From an uncultured bacterium (lineage in GTDB: Bacteria; Verrucomicrobiota; Kiritimatiellia; PWTM01): a stretch of DNA of 64,000 bases. The notes under the pieces were generated by a model, which was not told the DNA's origin, did not search any database, and saw nothing but the letters and a program-made list of their open reading frames with translations. Both the position numbers and the translations under genes were made by a program. This document shows, in pieces, positions 1-10,439 of this stretch. The stretch is taken from assembly GCA_937139365.1 (NCBI GenBank), contig CAKZPT010000079.1:1-64000 (forward strand), written 5' to 3'. Position 1 is the first letter of the stretch, and each line of letters opens with the position of its first letter.

Positions 1-49
1 CATGGTGCCAGGTGGCCGTGCCGTCCGGCTTGATGCGCGGCGTTCTCAT
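1..49 (-). CDS. Partial N-terminus of a REP-associated tyrosine transposase-like (Y1_Tnp/IS200-like) protein, truncated by window edge
   Basis: Minus-strand ATG at 49 gives MRTPRIKPDGTATWHH..., resembling the typical RAYT N-terminus (PRIKPDGT..xHH/HV). Only 16 codons are visible. Confidence 0.5.
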   Translation of the reverse strand, partial: MRTPRIKPDGTATWHH

Positions 50-219
50 GGCTCGCCGCCTCCCGGAGCCGACGCCCCATGCGCCAGCCCCACACCACCC
101 AGAAGGCGCGAGCCGCGAGTTTTTCCGTAGAGGCGGTAAATGGCTGAAATTCTCGATGGACGGAGCCGGACGCTTGGAACGGCACATGCCGGGCACTGGG
201 CAGATAGATGAGGGCGCGC

Positions 220-247
220 TTGCCGTCACACCGAAGCGGCGTACACT
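220..247 (+). promoter_or_regulatory. Candidate sigma70-type promoter: TTGCCG (220-225), 16-bp spacer, TACACT (242-247)
   Basis: -35/-10-like hexamers. The predicted start lies within a few nt of the ATG at 254. Confidence 0.4.
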
Positions 248-253
248 ACGGCC

Positions 254-310
254 ATGAGCACGCGGAATAATTCACATGCCTGGCACCGGGAGAACGGGGG
301 ATCGCGGTAG
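254..310 (+). CDS. Candidate attenuator leader peptide MSTRNNSHAWHRENGGSR
   Basis: Short ORF ATG254-TAG308 with His-Ala-Trp-His codons (275-286), immediately upstream of a terminator hairpin and hisF-hisI-trpE-trpG. Confidence 0.5.
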   Translation: MSTRNNSHAWHRENGGSR

Positions 311-333
311 GCCGAAGCCTATGCTGCGCGACT

Positions 334-356
334 CCCCGGGTTACTCCGGGGTTTTT
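334..356 (+). terminator. Rho-independent terminator/attenuator hairpin upstream of hisF
   Basis: CCCCGG (334-339) / CCGGGG (346-351) stem, 6-nt loop, then TTTTT (352-356); 30 nt before the hisF ATG. Confidence 0.65.
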
Positions 357-385
357 CATTTCCGGAGAAGAGCCGGAGCTTCGGG

Positions 386-1144
386 ATGCTGGCCAAGCGA
401 ATCATACCGTGCCTCGATGTGACGGGCGGACGGGTCGTCAAGGGCGTGAAGTTCGTGGAGCTTCGCGACGCCGGCGATCCCGTGGAATGCGCCCGCGCTT
501 ACGAGGCACAGGGCGCCGACGAACTTGCTTTCCTCGACATCACGGCCTCCCACGAGGGACGGGACACCATGGTGGCGATCGTGCAGTCGGTCGCCGAATG
601 CGTCTTCATGCCACTGACCGTGGGAGGAGGGATCCGCAACGTCTCGGACATCCGCCGCATGCTGCAGGCCGGAGCGGACAAGGTGTCGGTCAACACCGCC
701 GCCGTGGAGCGGCCAGAACTCATCTCCGAAGGGGCGCGGCGGTTCGGAAGTCAGTGCATTGTGCTGGCGATCGACGCCCGTCGCCGCGGTCCGGGCCAGT
801 GGGAGGTCTTCACCCATGGCGGACGACGGCCAACGGGTGTGGACGCCGTGGAATGGGCGCGCGAAGGCGTTCGCCGTGGCGCCGGCGAGATCCTCCTGAC
901 CAGCATGGACTGCGACGGAACCCGCACGGGATACGATCTCGAACTGACGCGGTCGATCGCCGACGCGGTCCCGGTACCGATCATCGCGTCGGGCGGCGCC
1001 GGCACCCTCGAGCATCTGGTCGATGCGGTGACCATCGGCCGAGCGGACGCCGTGCTGGCAGCCTCGATTTTTCACTTCGGCGAGTTCAGCATTCCCGTGG
1101 CCAAGGCCCATTTGCGAGCGCGCGGCGTGGAGGTCCGACTGTGA
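386..1144 (+). CDS. hisF: Imidazole glycerol phosphate synthase subunit HisF
   Basis: [23 protein letters not shown]...; HisF hallmark sequence. Confidence 0.97.
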   Translation: MLAKRIIPCLDVTGGRVVKGVKFVELRDAGDPVECARAYEAQGADELAFLDITASHEGRDTMVAIVQSVAECVFMPLTVGGGIRNVSDIRRMLQAGADKVSVNTAAVERPELISEGARRFGSQCIVLAIDARRRGPGQWEVFTHGGRRPTGVDAVEWAREGVRRGAGEILLTSMDCDGTRTGYDLELTRSIADAVPVPIIASGGAGTLEHLVDAVTIGRADAVLAASIFHFGEFSIPVAKAHLRARGVEVRL

Positions 1145-1163
1145 CCGCATCCGGGGGGGCATC

Positions 1164-1574
1164 ATGAACGACTTGGAGGAAGGCTCCGCGCTTCGTCTCG
1201 ATTTCGGCAAATTGAGCCAGGCGGCGGCCTGTGGCGGATTGATTCCCGTCGCTGTGCAGGACGCCGACTCCGGCCAAGTGCTGCTGGTCGCCTACACGAA
1301 CGAAGCCGCGTTCCGCGCCGCCCTCGCCGCGCGGCGCCTCATCTTATGGAGCACATCCCGGAACGAACTGTGGGAGAAGGGACGCACCTCGGGCGATACG
1401 TTCGACCTGGTCGAGGTGCGGGTCAACTGTGAGCAAAATTCCCTTCTCTACCGCGTTCGCGCTCGGCGCGGCGGGATCTGCCACACCCGCGGCGCCGACG
1501 GCCGGCCGCGGACGACGTGCTTTTACCGCCGCCTCAACCTCGACACCGGCACGCTAGACATGGTGGAACCGTGA
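1164..1574 (+). CDS. hisI: Phosphoribosyl-AMP cyclohydrolase
   Basis: LVAYTNEAAF..., LWSTSRNELWEKGRTSGDT, CHTR motifs. Confidence 0.95.
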   Translation: MNDLEEGSALRLDFGKLSQAAACGGLIPVAVQDADSGQVLLVAYTNEAAFRAALAARRLILWSTSRNELWEKGRTSGDTFDLVEVRVNCEQNSLLYRVRARRGGICHTRGADGRPRTTCFYRRLNLDTGTLDMVEP

Positions 1575-3123
1575 GCACGGCCACCAACGCAACGCGATTT
1601 CGAATCCATCCCGACCGGGCGGAGTTTCGCCGCCGCGCGGACGCGGGGAACCTCATTCCCGTCTGGGTCGAGGTTTTCGCCGACCAGGAAACGCCGGTCT
1701 CCGCCTACGAACGCGTTCGGGCCGTGCTGCGCCAAAGGGATCGGGCCTCGCACACGTTTCTTCTCGAAAGCGTGGAGGGCGGCGAACGGGTGGGACGGTA
1801 TTCGTTCATCGGCGGCAAGCCGAGGGCGATCCTCCGAGCCTGGGGCCGGCGGGTCGTGGTGCAACACGAAGATGGCTCCCGCTCGACGATCCCCGACGCC
1901 GATCCGCTCGATGCGTTGCGCGCCTTCATGTCCCGGTACCGGCCAGTGCCGGACGACCGCCTGCCGCCCTTCATCGGCGGCGCGGTCGGTTTCCTCGGCT
2001 ACGACGCGGTCGCCGTGTTCGAACCGACCGTGCCGGTCCGCCACGACCGCGCGTTACGGGCGCCGGACATGGTGTTCATGATCACGGACACCCTGCTGGT
2101 GTTCGACCGTGTACGGCATACCCTCAGGATCATCGCGAACGCGTGGATCCGAGACGGCGAAGATCCCGACGCAGCCTACGACGGGGCCGTGCGCGCCATC
2201 GAGGCGATGGCCTCCGCGCTGCTGGCGCCGCTGCCGCACGAACTCACCGATGTCCATCCGCCGGTCGAGGGGCTCACCCCGTGCTCGGCCATGGCGCGCG
2301 CAGAGTTCGAGGCGGCGGTGCGCCGCGCGCAGGACTACATCCGCGCCGGCGACGTGATTCAGGTGGTCCTCTCCCAGCGCGTCGAGGTGGATTTTTACGG
2401 CGATTCAGTAGACGTCTACCGCGCCTTGCGCTGGGTCAACCCATCGCCCTACATGTTCCTGCTGGACCTGGGCGACAGCGCGATGGTCGGCAGCTCGCCG
2501 GAGACCCACGTGCGGCTCGATCACGGCCACGCCGAGATCCGCCCCATCGCCGGCACGCGGCCGCGGTCCGAAGACCCCTTCGAGGATGAACGCCTTGGGA
2601 GGGAGTTGTTGAGCGACCCGAAGGAACGCGCAGAACACATCATGCTGGTGGACCTGGCTCGGAACGACCTCGGACGGGTTTGCACCTCCGGTTCGGTGAG
2701 GGTGCCGGAGCTGATGGTCATCGAGCGCTACAGCCACGTGATGCACATTGTCTCCGAGGTCGTCGGCCAGCTCGCCCCGGGCCGGGACGCCTACGACCTG
2801 ATGCGGGCCACGTTCCCCGCCGGCACCGTGAGCGGAGCGCCGAAGATCCGCGCGATGCAGATCATCGCCGAGCTCGAGGCCTCGCGTCGCGGGCCGTACG
2901 CGGGCGCAGTGGCGTATTTTAGCTTCGACGGCAACCTCGACTCGTGCATCACGATCCGGACCCTCATCCTCGACGAGGGACGGGCCTACGTGCAGGCCGG
3001 CGCCGGCGTGGTCGCCGACTCCGATCCGGGCCGTGAGTACGAGGAAACCTGCAACAAGGCCCGGGCGCTGTTGTATGCCCTGGCGATGTCGCGCGCCTTC
3101 CGGTCGGGAAGGCCTCCCCCCGC

Positions 3124-3127
<4 letters not shown>
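1571..3127 (+). CDS. trpE: Anthranilate synthase component I
   Basis: [35 protein letters not shown] motifs; GTG start overlaps the hisI stop (GTGA). Confidence 0.95.
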
Positions 3128-3687
<560 letters not shown>

Positions 3688-3705
3688 TCGGCCAAAGGAG
3701 CCCCC

Positions 3706-4116
3706 ATGGTCCGAATGTCCATTGTCTACCGCGGTGACTTGCGCTGCGAAGCGGTTCACGGCCCGTCGGGCTCGCGCGTCGAAACGGACGCCCCGGCGGA
3801 CAACGGCGGCCGGGCCGAGCGTTTCTCGCCGACCGACCTGGTCGCCGCCGCGCTCGGCAGTTGCATGATGACGATCCTCGGCCTGCGCGCTCGGGAACGC
3901 GGCTGGGACCTGGCTGGCATGACCGCCGAGATCGAAAAGGAGATGGGCGGCCCGCCGCGTCAGATCCGGCGCATCGGAGTACGGTTGAATATGCCCATCG
4001 CGCTGGCGCCGGCCGACCGGGCCGAGGTCGAAGCGCTCGCGAAGGCCTGCCCCGTCGCGCGCAGCTTGCATCCCGCACTGGAAGCCGACATCCGCTTCGT
4101 CTGGCCGGAGAGGTGA
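3706..4116 (+). CDS. OsmC family protein
   Basis: FSPTDLVAAALGSCMMTILGLRARERGWDL...CPVARSL. Confidence 0.85.
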   Translation: MVRMSIVYRGDLRCEAVHGPSGSRVETDAPADNGGRAERFSPTDLVAAALGSCMMTILGLRARERGWDLAGMTAEIEKEMGGPPRQIRRIGVRLNMPIALAPADRAEVEALAKACPVARSLHPALEADIRFVWPER

Positions 4117-4133
4117 ATGCGCGGCGCGGCCCG

Positions 4134-5660
4134 CTATTCGCGCCGGTCGCCCGCCACCGCGTAGAGGCGGCGGTGAGTGGCGACATAGAGGCGTCCGTTG
4201 GCGGCGGCGGGTGAGCCCCAGATCGCGCCGCCCTCCAGCAACGCGTCACCGAGCACCTCCAACGCCGCGGCGGCGCGCAACGTGTGAAGCCGCCTCCGGT
4301 GAGTGCCGATGAAGACCCGGCCGTCCGCGCACAGCGGCGATCCCGAGACCTCGCTCGAGAGTTCCATGGTCCACCGCGGAGTGCCGTCGCCGGCGTCAAA
4401 ACAGTGAAGCTTTCCCCCACTGTCGGGGATGAAGACGAGGCCGTCGCGGACCGCCGGCGTGGACATGCAATGGCGGACCAGCGGCCGACGCCACCGCTCC
4501 CGCAGGCGCACCTCCACGCCCACGGGCTCCGCATCTATGCAGACGACCCAGGCCTCTCGCTTACCCCACCAGCGGTCGCCGCCGACGGCCACGTAGATCC
4601 GGCCGTCCACGAGCACCGCCATCCCCTTGATCGTCGAAGGGCCGCCCGCTTCCCGGCGGCCGTTCCACTCGCAGGCGTTCGCTTTCACGGTCCCCGGGTC
4701 GAGGTCCAGGCGGCCCACGCATCTGAGCGTCGCCGACGCCTCGCGGTCGGCGGATAAGCGCTCCAACGGCTCGAATACGCGCACGACGGCATCGGCGCCG
4801 CCCAGCACAATCGGGGGACGCCCCGCCAGCATCCCTAGGGCCGGCGAGGACCACTGGCAATGCACGATCCGGGGACCGATCCGTTCCGTGTCCTGCGCTA
4901 GAAGACGCCCCGTCCGCTTGTCGACCGCGATGAGCGTCGCGGCGTCCGGCCGCCGGATTCGCCGGTGGGTGTTGTCCACGCCGTTGCAGGTGTTCAGGTA
5001 GAGCAGATCCCCGTCCACGAGAACCGAGGCATAGGTAGCGTCGTGGGTGTGGATGCCGGGTGTCGTGCGAAGGTCCAGCGACCAGACGATGTCGGCGTCC
5101 AGCGGGCCCAGGCCGGCCGGGGTTTCGCCTTAGGGCGTCAGGAACCGATCCTCATCGAAAAAGGGGCCGTCGTTGCCGTCGGCCAGGCCGTCGGCGCCGA
5201 GGCACAGCAACTCGCCGCGGTTGCCGAGGACGTACAGCCGGCCTTCCTCCACGGTTGGCGGAGAACAGAGACCGGCGCCCGGCCAGTCGAGGTAGATGTC
5301 GCCCGTGAGCTTCGGCACCGCCAGTTGCCACAGCAGACGGCCATCCGACTCGGCGAAGCACATCAGGACGCCGCGGTCGCCGCCGCGACGGGCGTCGCGC
5401 GGCCGTCCGTAATTGGTACCGATGATCACTCGGCCTTCGGCGATGACGGGCGTGCCATAGGTCTTCGTGCCCATCTCCGCAGTCCACGAGGGCGGCCCGG
5501 GCACGGACGGGTGGAACGAGACGGGCAGGCCCGTTTCAGGCGAGACCATGTTGCGCGAATGGCGCGCGCCCCACTGGGGGCTGTCCCCGCCGAGGGCGAG
5601 CGTGGCCGCCGTCAGGACGGCCGCAATGGGCGGCCGTGCGCGAGCGGACCGGCGGCTCAT
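4134..5660 (-). pseudogene. PQQ-like beta-propeller repeat protein interrupted by one in-frame TAA (5130-5132)
   Basis: ORFs 5130..5660 and 4134..5018 are in the same frame; ...RFLTP*GETPAGLGPLDADIVWSLDLRTT... continues the family sequence. Confidence 0.75.
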
Positions 5661-6748
5661 ACGGGCGGACTCCCCGCGCGAGCCGTCCCGCGCGTCCAGA
5701 ACGGCAGGGCCACGACGCGGCCCGCCAACACGGCCCCTCGCCCGCGAACCGAAAGGGGGGTCCCCACGGCATCCCAGCCCCGATTCACGTACGCCAGCGC
5801 AATCGCCGTCTCCACGCTTGGGCCGTACGCGCCGCTGGTCACCCGGCCGACTTCGCGGCCGTCGGCCAGCACTTCATCGCCGGCCCGGGCCGCGCGGCGT
5901 CCCTCCAGCGCAATGCCAACCAGATGCTGATCACACCCCTCGCGCAGGTCCCGCTCCACCCGCGGGCGGCCGATGAATGCCTTGCCCGGATCCACGAAGG
6001 CCCCGTGCGCCGCGGCCACGGGAGACCGGTCCACTCCCAGCTCATGGCCGTACAGCGGATACCCCATCTCGAGCCGCAGCGTGTCCCGTGCGCCCAGACC
6101 TGCCGGTGCCGCCCCGGACGCCAAAAGCCGCCGCCACAATTCAGGCGTCCGATCGGACGGCACATAGACCTCGTACCCCCATTCGCCCGTGTAGCCCGTC
6201 CGGCTGATCAGCATTCGACCGCAGGGACTGTCCATCTCGACGAAGCGGAAATAGCCGAGCAGCGGCACCGGCATGCCCAGCGCCGCCGCCAGAACTGCGT
6301 GGGAAGACGGCCCCTGCACGTCGAGCTTGCCCATGCCGGCCGACAGGTCTTCCACGAGCGTGCCGCTCGACACATGGCTGCGCACCCATTCGAAATCCGA
6401 CGTCCGCGTGCCGGCGTTCACGATCAGTCGGAAGCGCTCGGGGCCGAGCCGGTAGCATGTGAGGTCGTCCAGCACACCGCCGTCCTCGCGCAGGAGGTAG
6501 CCGTAGCGGCAGCGGCCGACCGGAAGATCCCCCACCCGCTGCGTCAGGAGCCGTTCGAGATCCACCGCGGCCTCCGGCCCCGAGCATTCGATCTGGCCCA
6601 TGTGGCAGGTGTCGAATACGGAGCATGACTGGCGCGTCCGGCGGTGCTCCTCGAGAATGCCAGCGTAGCTCAGCGGCATGTCCCAACCGGCGAACTCCGT
6701 CATCCGGGCCCCGAGGCGCAGGTGTTCACTGTACAGCGGAGTGCGCAT
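5657..6748 (-). CDS. gcvT: Aminomethyltransferase (glycine cleavage T protein)
   Basis: MRTPLYSEHLRLGARMTEFAGWDMPLSY..., GYTGEWGYEVY. Confidence 0.95.
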   Translation of the reverse strand: MRTPLYSEHLRLGARMTEFAGWDMPLSYAGILEEHRRTRQSCSVFDTCHMGQIECSGPEAAVDLERLLTQRVGDLPVGRCRYGYLLREDGGVLDDLTCYRLGPERFRLIVNAGTRTSDFEWVRSHVSSGTLVEDLSAGMGKLDVQGPSSHAVLAAALGMPVPLLGYFRFVEMDSPCGRMLISRTGYTGEWGYEVYVPSDRTPELWRRLLASGAAPAGLGARDTLRLEMGYPLYGHELGVDRSPVAAAHGAFVDPGKAFIGRPRVERDLREGCDQHLVGIALEGRRAARAGDEVLADGREVGRVTSGAYGPSVETAIALAYVNRGWDAVGTPLSVRGRGAVLAGRVVALPFWTRGTARAGSPPV

Positions 6749-6890
6749 GCGCCGACTCTAGCGGCGGAAGTCCGGCGCCGCAAACACCCCCTTTCCCGCC
6801 GGGCATCCGCCTCGTCGCCGTTTTCGCGCGAAGGAAAACCCGGTATCTTTCCGGCAACGGCATGGCCGTGAGCGGAGGCGACGACGGGCG

Positions 6891-7784
6891 ATGAAGGCCG
6901 CGGCATGGATGGCGGGCATGGCGATGGTGTGGGGGGCGGCCCGGGCCATGGAGGTCGGCGAGGGCTTTCGAGTTGTGCCCATTGGCCCCAGTTCAAGGTT
7001 CGAGGCGGCGGCGGTGGCCGATCTCAACGGAGATGGGCGGCCGGACATTTTCTGTGGCGGGTTCTGGTACGAGGCCCCCTCGTGGACGCCGCATTTCGTT
7101 CGCGAGGTCGAGGCGCGCGACGGTTACCACCTCGATTTCGGCGCGATCCCGCTCGATCTCAACGGGGACGGGCACACCGACATCGTCGGCGCCACCTGGC
7201 ACAACCGGGACGTCTACTGACTGAACAACTCTGACCGGGCGGGCGATCCGTGGAAGCTGCGAACGGTGGACACGCCGGGGAACATCGAGACCGTATTGGC
7301 CGCCGATCTCGATGGCGATGGTCGACCGGACATTTTGCCCAACGTCGTCGGGACGCCGGCGTGGTACTCGTGGCGGCCGGATCCCGAGGCGGATGGCGGC
7401 GTGCGGTGGACGCGGCATCCGTTGCCGGGGCAGGTCGGCAGCCACGGCTTGGGCGTCGGGGATGTGGACGGCGACGGCCGGCCCGAAGTGATCACGGGCA
7501 AGCGGTACTACGCGCACAACGGCAAGGACCCCGGAGCCGAGGACCCCCGCTGCGTTCACGCCTACTCGTGGGATCGCAATCGCGGCACGTGGGCACGCCG
7601 TACCCTTGCCCATGGCGGCCCGGTCGGTTTCGGCATTTCCACGAAGGCCGACGATATCGACGGCGATGTCGATTTGATCTGCCCCGGCAAAAGCGGCCTC
7701 TATCTGATTGAAAATCTGGGCAATGAAGCTTCCCGACGAGGGAGGCCAAGTCCGGATTTGACGCCGATATCACCAAATCGTTAA
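6891..7784 (+). pseudogene. FG-GAP/VCBS repeat protein with in-frame TGA (7218-7220)
   Basis: DLNGDGRPDI, DLDGDGRPDI and DVDGDGRPEV repeats; 6891..7220 and 7266..7784 are in the same frame across the TGA. Confidence 0.75.
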
Positions 7785-7810
7785 GATCAATCGGATCGGA
7801 AAGGAGAACG

Positions 7811-9172
7811 ATGCAAATGAGCGTTTCGCGCGTAGGTCGGCGAGGTTTTTTGGCGGCGGCCACGGCGGGAGCGGCGTTGGCGGCGGTGCGCGGGGCTCGG
7901 GGTGTCGCCGCGCCGCGCCGACGGCACGAATCGGTCCTGCAGTTGGCCCTGCCGAAGATGGAAAAGGTGAGGATCGGGGTCGTGGGCATCGGCTCGCGCG
8001 GCTACGAGGCGGTCCGTCGCCTGTGCCGGATCGAGGGGGCGGAGGTCGTGGCCCTGTGCGACATCCGTCCGGAACGGGTGGCGGCGGGGCAGCATATTTT
8101 GGAGAAGGCCGGCCAACCCAGGGCAAAGGAATACAGCGGCGGTGAGAACGAATGGCACCGGCTGTGCGGCGACGCCGACGTCGATCTGGTCTACAACTGC
8201 ACCCACTGGGACCTTCACGCGCCCATCTCCGTTCGCGCGATGCAGGAGGGCAAGCACACGGCCGTGGAGGTTCCCGCCGCCATCACCCTGGAAGAATGCT
8301 GGCAGTTGGTCGAGACGGCCGAGGCGACCCGCCGGCACTGCATGATGCTCGAAAACTGCTGCTACGGCTACACGGAGCTGACGGTCCTTCGGATGTGCCG
8401 CGAGGGGCTGCTGGGCGAGCTCATCTATGGCGAAGGGGCCTACATCCACGATTTGCGCGCCTTGCTGATGAACGAGAAGGGGTATTTCAGGATGTGGCGC
8501 CTGGAACACCAGCAGAAACGAAACGGGAACCTGTACCCGACCCACGGGCTTGGGCCGATTGCGCAATACATGGGGATCAACCGCGGCGATCGGTTCGAGA
8601 GCATGGTCTCGATGAGCTCGCGAGAGCGTAGCCTCAGCCTGTACGCCGAGACGCGGTTCCCGCCCGAAGATCCGCGGCGGAAAACGATCCGCCGCGGGGA
8701 CATGAACACCTCCATCATCCGCACGGCCCTGGGCCGCACCATCCTTGTCCAGCACGACGTCGTCAGCCCTCGGCCCTACAGCCGGATCAACCTGATCTCC
8801 GGCACGAAGGGCTGCTTCGCGGACTATCCCCCGCGCCTGGCACTAGAGCCGGATGCCCACCAGTGGATCGAAGGCGAGGCACTGAAAGAGTATCTGACCA
8901 GGTATACGCATCCCCTCTGGCACAAGGTCGGCGAGGAGGCAAAGAAGGTGGGCGGCCATGGTGGAATGGATTTTGTGATGGACTGGCGGCTGATCCAGTG
9001 TCTGCGCAACGGCGAACCGTTGGACCAGAGCGTCTATGACGCCGCCGCGTGGAGCGCGATCGCGCCACTCAGCGAGTGGTCCGTGGCCCGCGGAGGCGCG
9101 CCCATCGAGGTGCCGGACTTCACGCGGGGCGAATGGCAGCGCGTGCCGCCCCTGCCGATCGTCGGCGCATAG
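7811..9172 (+). CDS. Gfo/Idh/MocA family oxidoreductase with Tat-type leader (GH109-like)
   Basis: SRVGRRGFLAAATAGAA leader; RIGVVGIGSRGYEAVRRL Rossmann motif; VVALCDIRPERV. Confidence 0.8.
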   Translation: MQMSVSRVGRRGFLAAATAGAALAAVRGARGVAAPRRRHESVLQLALPKMEKVRIGVVGIGSRGYEAVRRLCRIEGAEVVALCDIRPERVAAGQHILEKAGQPRAKEYSGGENEWHRLCGDADVDLVYNCTHWDLHAPISVRAMQEGKHTAVEVPAAITLEECWQLVETAEATRRHCMMLENCCYGYTELTVLRMCREGLLGELIYGEGAYIHDLRALLMNEKGYFRMWRLEHQQKRNGNLYPTHGLGPIAQYMGINRGDRFESMVSMSSRERSLSLYAETRFPPEDPRRKTIRRGDMNTSIIRTALGRTILVQHDVVSPRPYSRINLISGTKGCFADYPPRLALEPDAHQWIEGEALKEYLTRYTHPLWHKVGEEAKKVGGHGGMDFVMDWRLIQCLRNGEPLDQSVYDAAAWSAIAPLSEWSVARGGAPIEVPDFTRGEWQRVPPLPIVGA

Positions 9173-9254
9173 CGACGCCCCATTCCGACGGCGGCCGAGG
9201 GCCTGGGCGCAGCCTGCACGCGGTGCGGCCCTCCAATCGCCGGGTGCCAGGGTT

Positions 9255-9301
9255 TTCCAAGCATTGGAAGACTTGGCACTGCGGGCTTCCAAGGATTGGA
9301 A
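9255..9301. repeat. Two-unit array of TTCCAA-N3-TTGGAA palindromes, 32-bp pitch
   Basis: TTCCAAGCATTGGAA (9255-9269) and TTCCAAGGATTGGAA (9287-9301). Confidence 0.8.
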
Positions 9302-9408
9302 TTTTGCCGCTTCGGCCCGCTTCCCGCCCCCTTCCAGTTGGCCGACTGCAGACCGGTCAGGGCGGTTTTAAGTGCCTGCTCGGAGACGCTCGGCCGCGCG
9401 CATCACCA

Positions 9409-9479
9409 GTGCCTGTCCCCATTTTATGCATTGATTTCCAGTAGCTTGTAAGATGCGAAAAAGTGTCTGTCCCCAATTC
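9409..9479. repeat. Two copies of an AGTG(C/T)CTGTCCCCA element, about 53 bp apart
   Basis: AGTGCCTGTCCCCATTTT (from 9409) and AGTGTCTGTCCCCAATTC (from 9462). Confidence 0.6.
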
Positions 9480-9605
9480 GCGCGCGAGTTGCCAAGAAGA
9501 AGACGCGCAGGTGCGGAGGGGCGCATCCTCTCCGTTGGCTTGCACGGGTCGGACAGCGGGAGTACGCTGCCCAATCGCGATCGAGTCGCAGGTGAAAGGG
9601 GACCG

Positions 9606-10424
9606 ATGATGAAGATGAATTGGATCGTTGTGGGCGCCGCCGCGCTGGCCGCCGGCTGCATCGAAAGCCGAACCGTGGTGACGGTTAAGAACGACGGAAG
9701 TGGCCGGATCGTGGTGGAGGAATACATGTCGCCGCAACTGACGGCGATGATGGACCAGTTCAAGGACACGATCGCCCCCGGCGCAACCAACAAGCCCGCT
9801 ACAGCCGCCGATCCCCTCGCGATGTTTGCCGACCAGATCGAGAAGAAAAACCGGGAGTTTGGCGGCAAGGCGCGGCTGGAGAAGAGGGAACCGGCGGCCA
9901 ACGCTGCCGGATGGAAGGGATTTCGCCTGACCTACGCCTTTGACGACGTCCGCCAGGTTCTGCTCCCGCTCGGAACCAGCGCCGAGGGCGACGAGGAGAA
10001 GCCCTCGGACCGAATGAAGGTCGAGTTCACGCCCGGACAAAAAGCCGTCCTCCGGCTCGTACCGGCGGCCGACGTGGACCAACCATCCGGTGTCTCCGCC
10101 GCGCCGGCCTCTCCCCCGCCGGAGGCGAATCCGCAGATGGCCGCGATGATGGCCCCCATGTTCGCGGGCATGCGGGTCTCTCTGGCGATCGCTGTGGACG
10201 GGCGAATCACCCGCAACGACGGTGGCTACGTCGCCTCCGACGGCAAGTCGGTCACGCTGCTCGATGTGCCGGTCGACAAGCTGCTGGGCCATGCCGAGGC
10301 CATGAAGCTGATGATGGACAAGTCGATTGGGGACGCCGAAAAGGCACGGCTTCTGGCGGGTCTGAAAATTGACGGACTGCAGGTGACGGACGTCACCCGG
10401 CCGGTCACCATCGAGTTCGAATAA
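9606..10424 (+). CDS. Putative lipoprotein of unknown function
   Basis: MMKMNWIVVGAAALAAGCIES lipobox (LAAGC); no recognised domain. Confidence 0.7.
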   Translation: MMKMNWIVVGAAALAAGCIESRTVVTVKNDGSGRIVVEEYMSPQLTAMMDQFKDTIAPGATNKPATAADPLAMFADQIEKKNREFGGKARLEKREPAANAAGWKGFRLTYAFDDVRQVLLPLGTSAEGDEEKPSDRMKVEFTPGQKAVLRLVPAADVDQPSGVSAAPASPPPEANPQMAAMMAPMFAGMRVSLAIAVDGRITRNDGGYVASDGKSVTLLDVPVDKLLGHAEAMKLMMDKSIGDAEKARLLAGLKIDGLQVTDVTRPVTIEFE

Positions 10425-10439
10425 GGACGGCCGCCCACT

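Noticed and set aside
12-257. Plus-strand 81-aa ORF at the start of the window
   Set aside because: No recognisable homology, lies antisense to the transposase start, low-complexity Pro/Arg composition typical of GC-rich spurious ORFs.
6749-6890. Glycine riboswitch upstream of gcvT
   Set aside because: No convincing glycine aptamer core visible in the divergent intergenic region.
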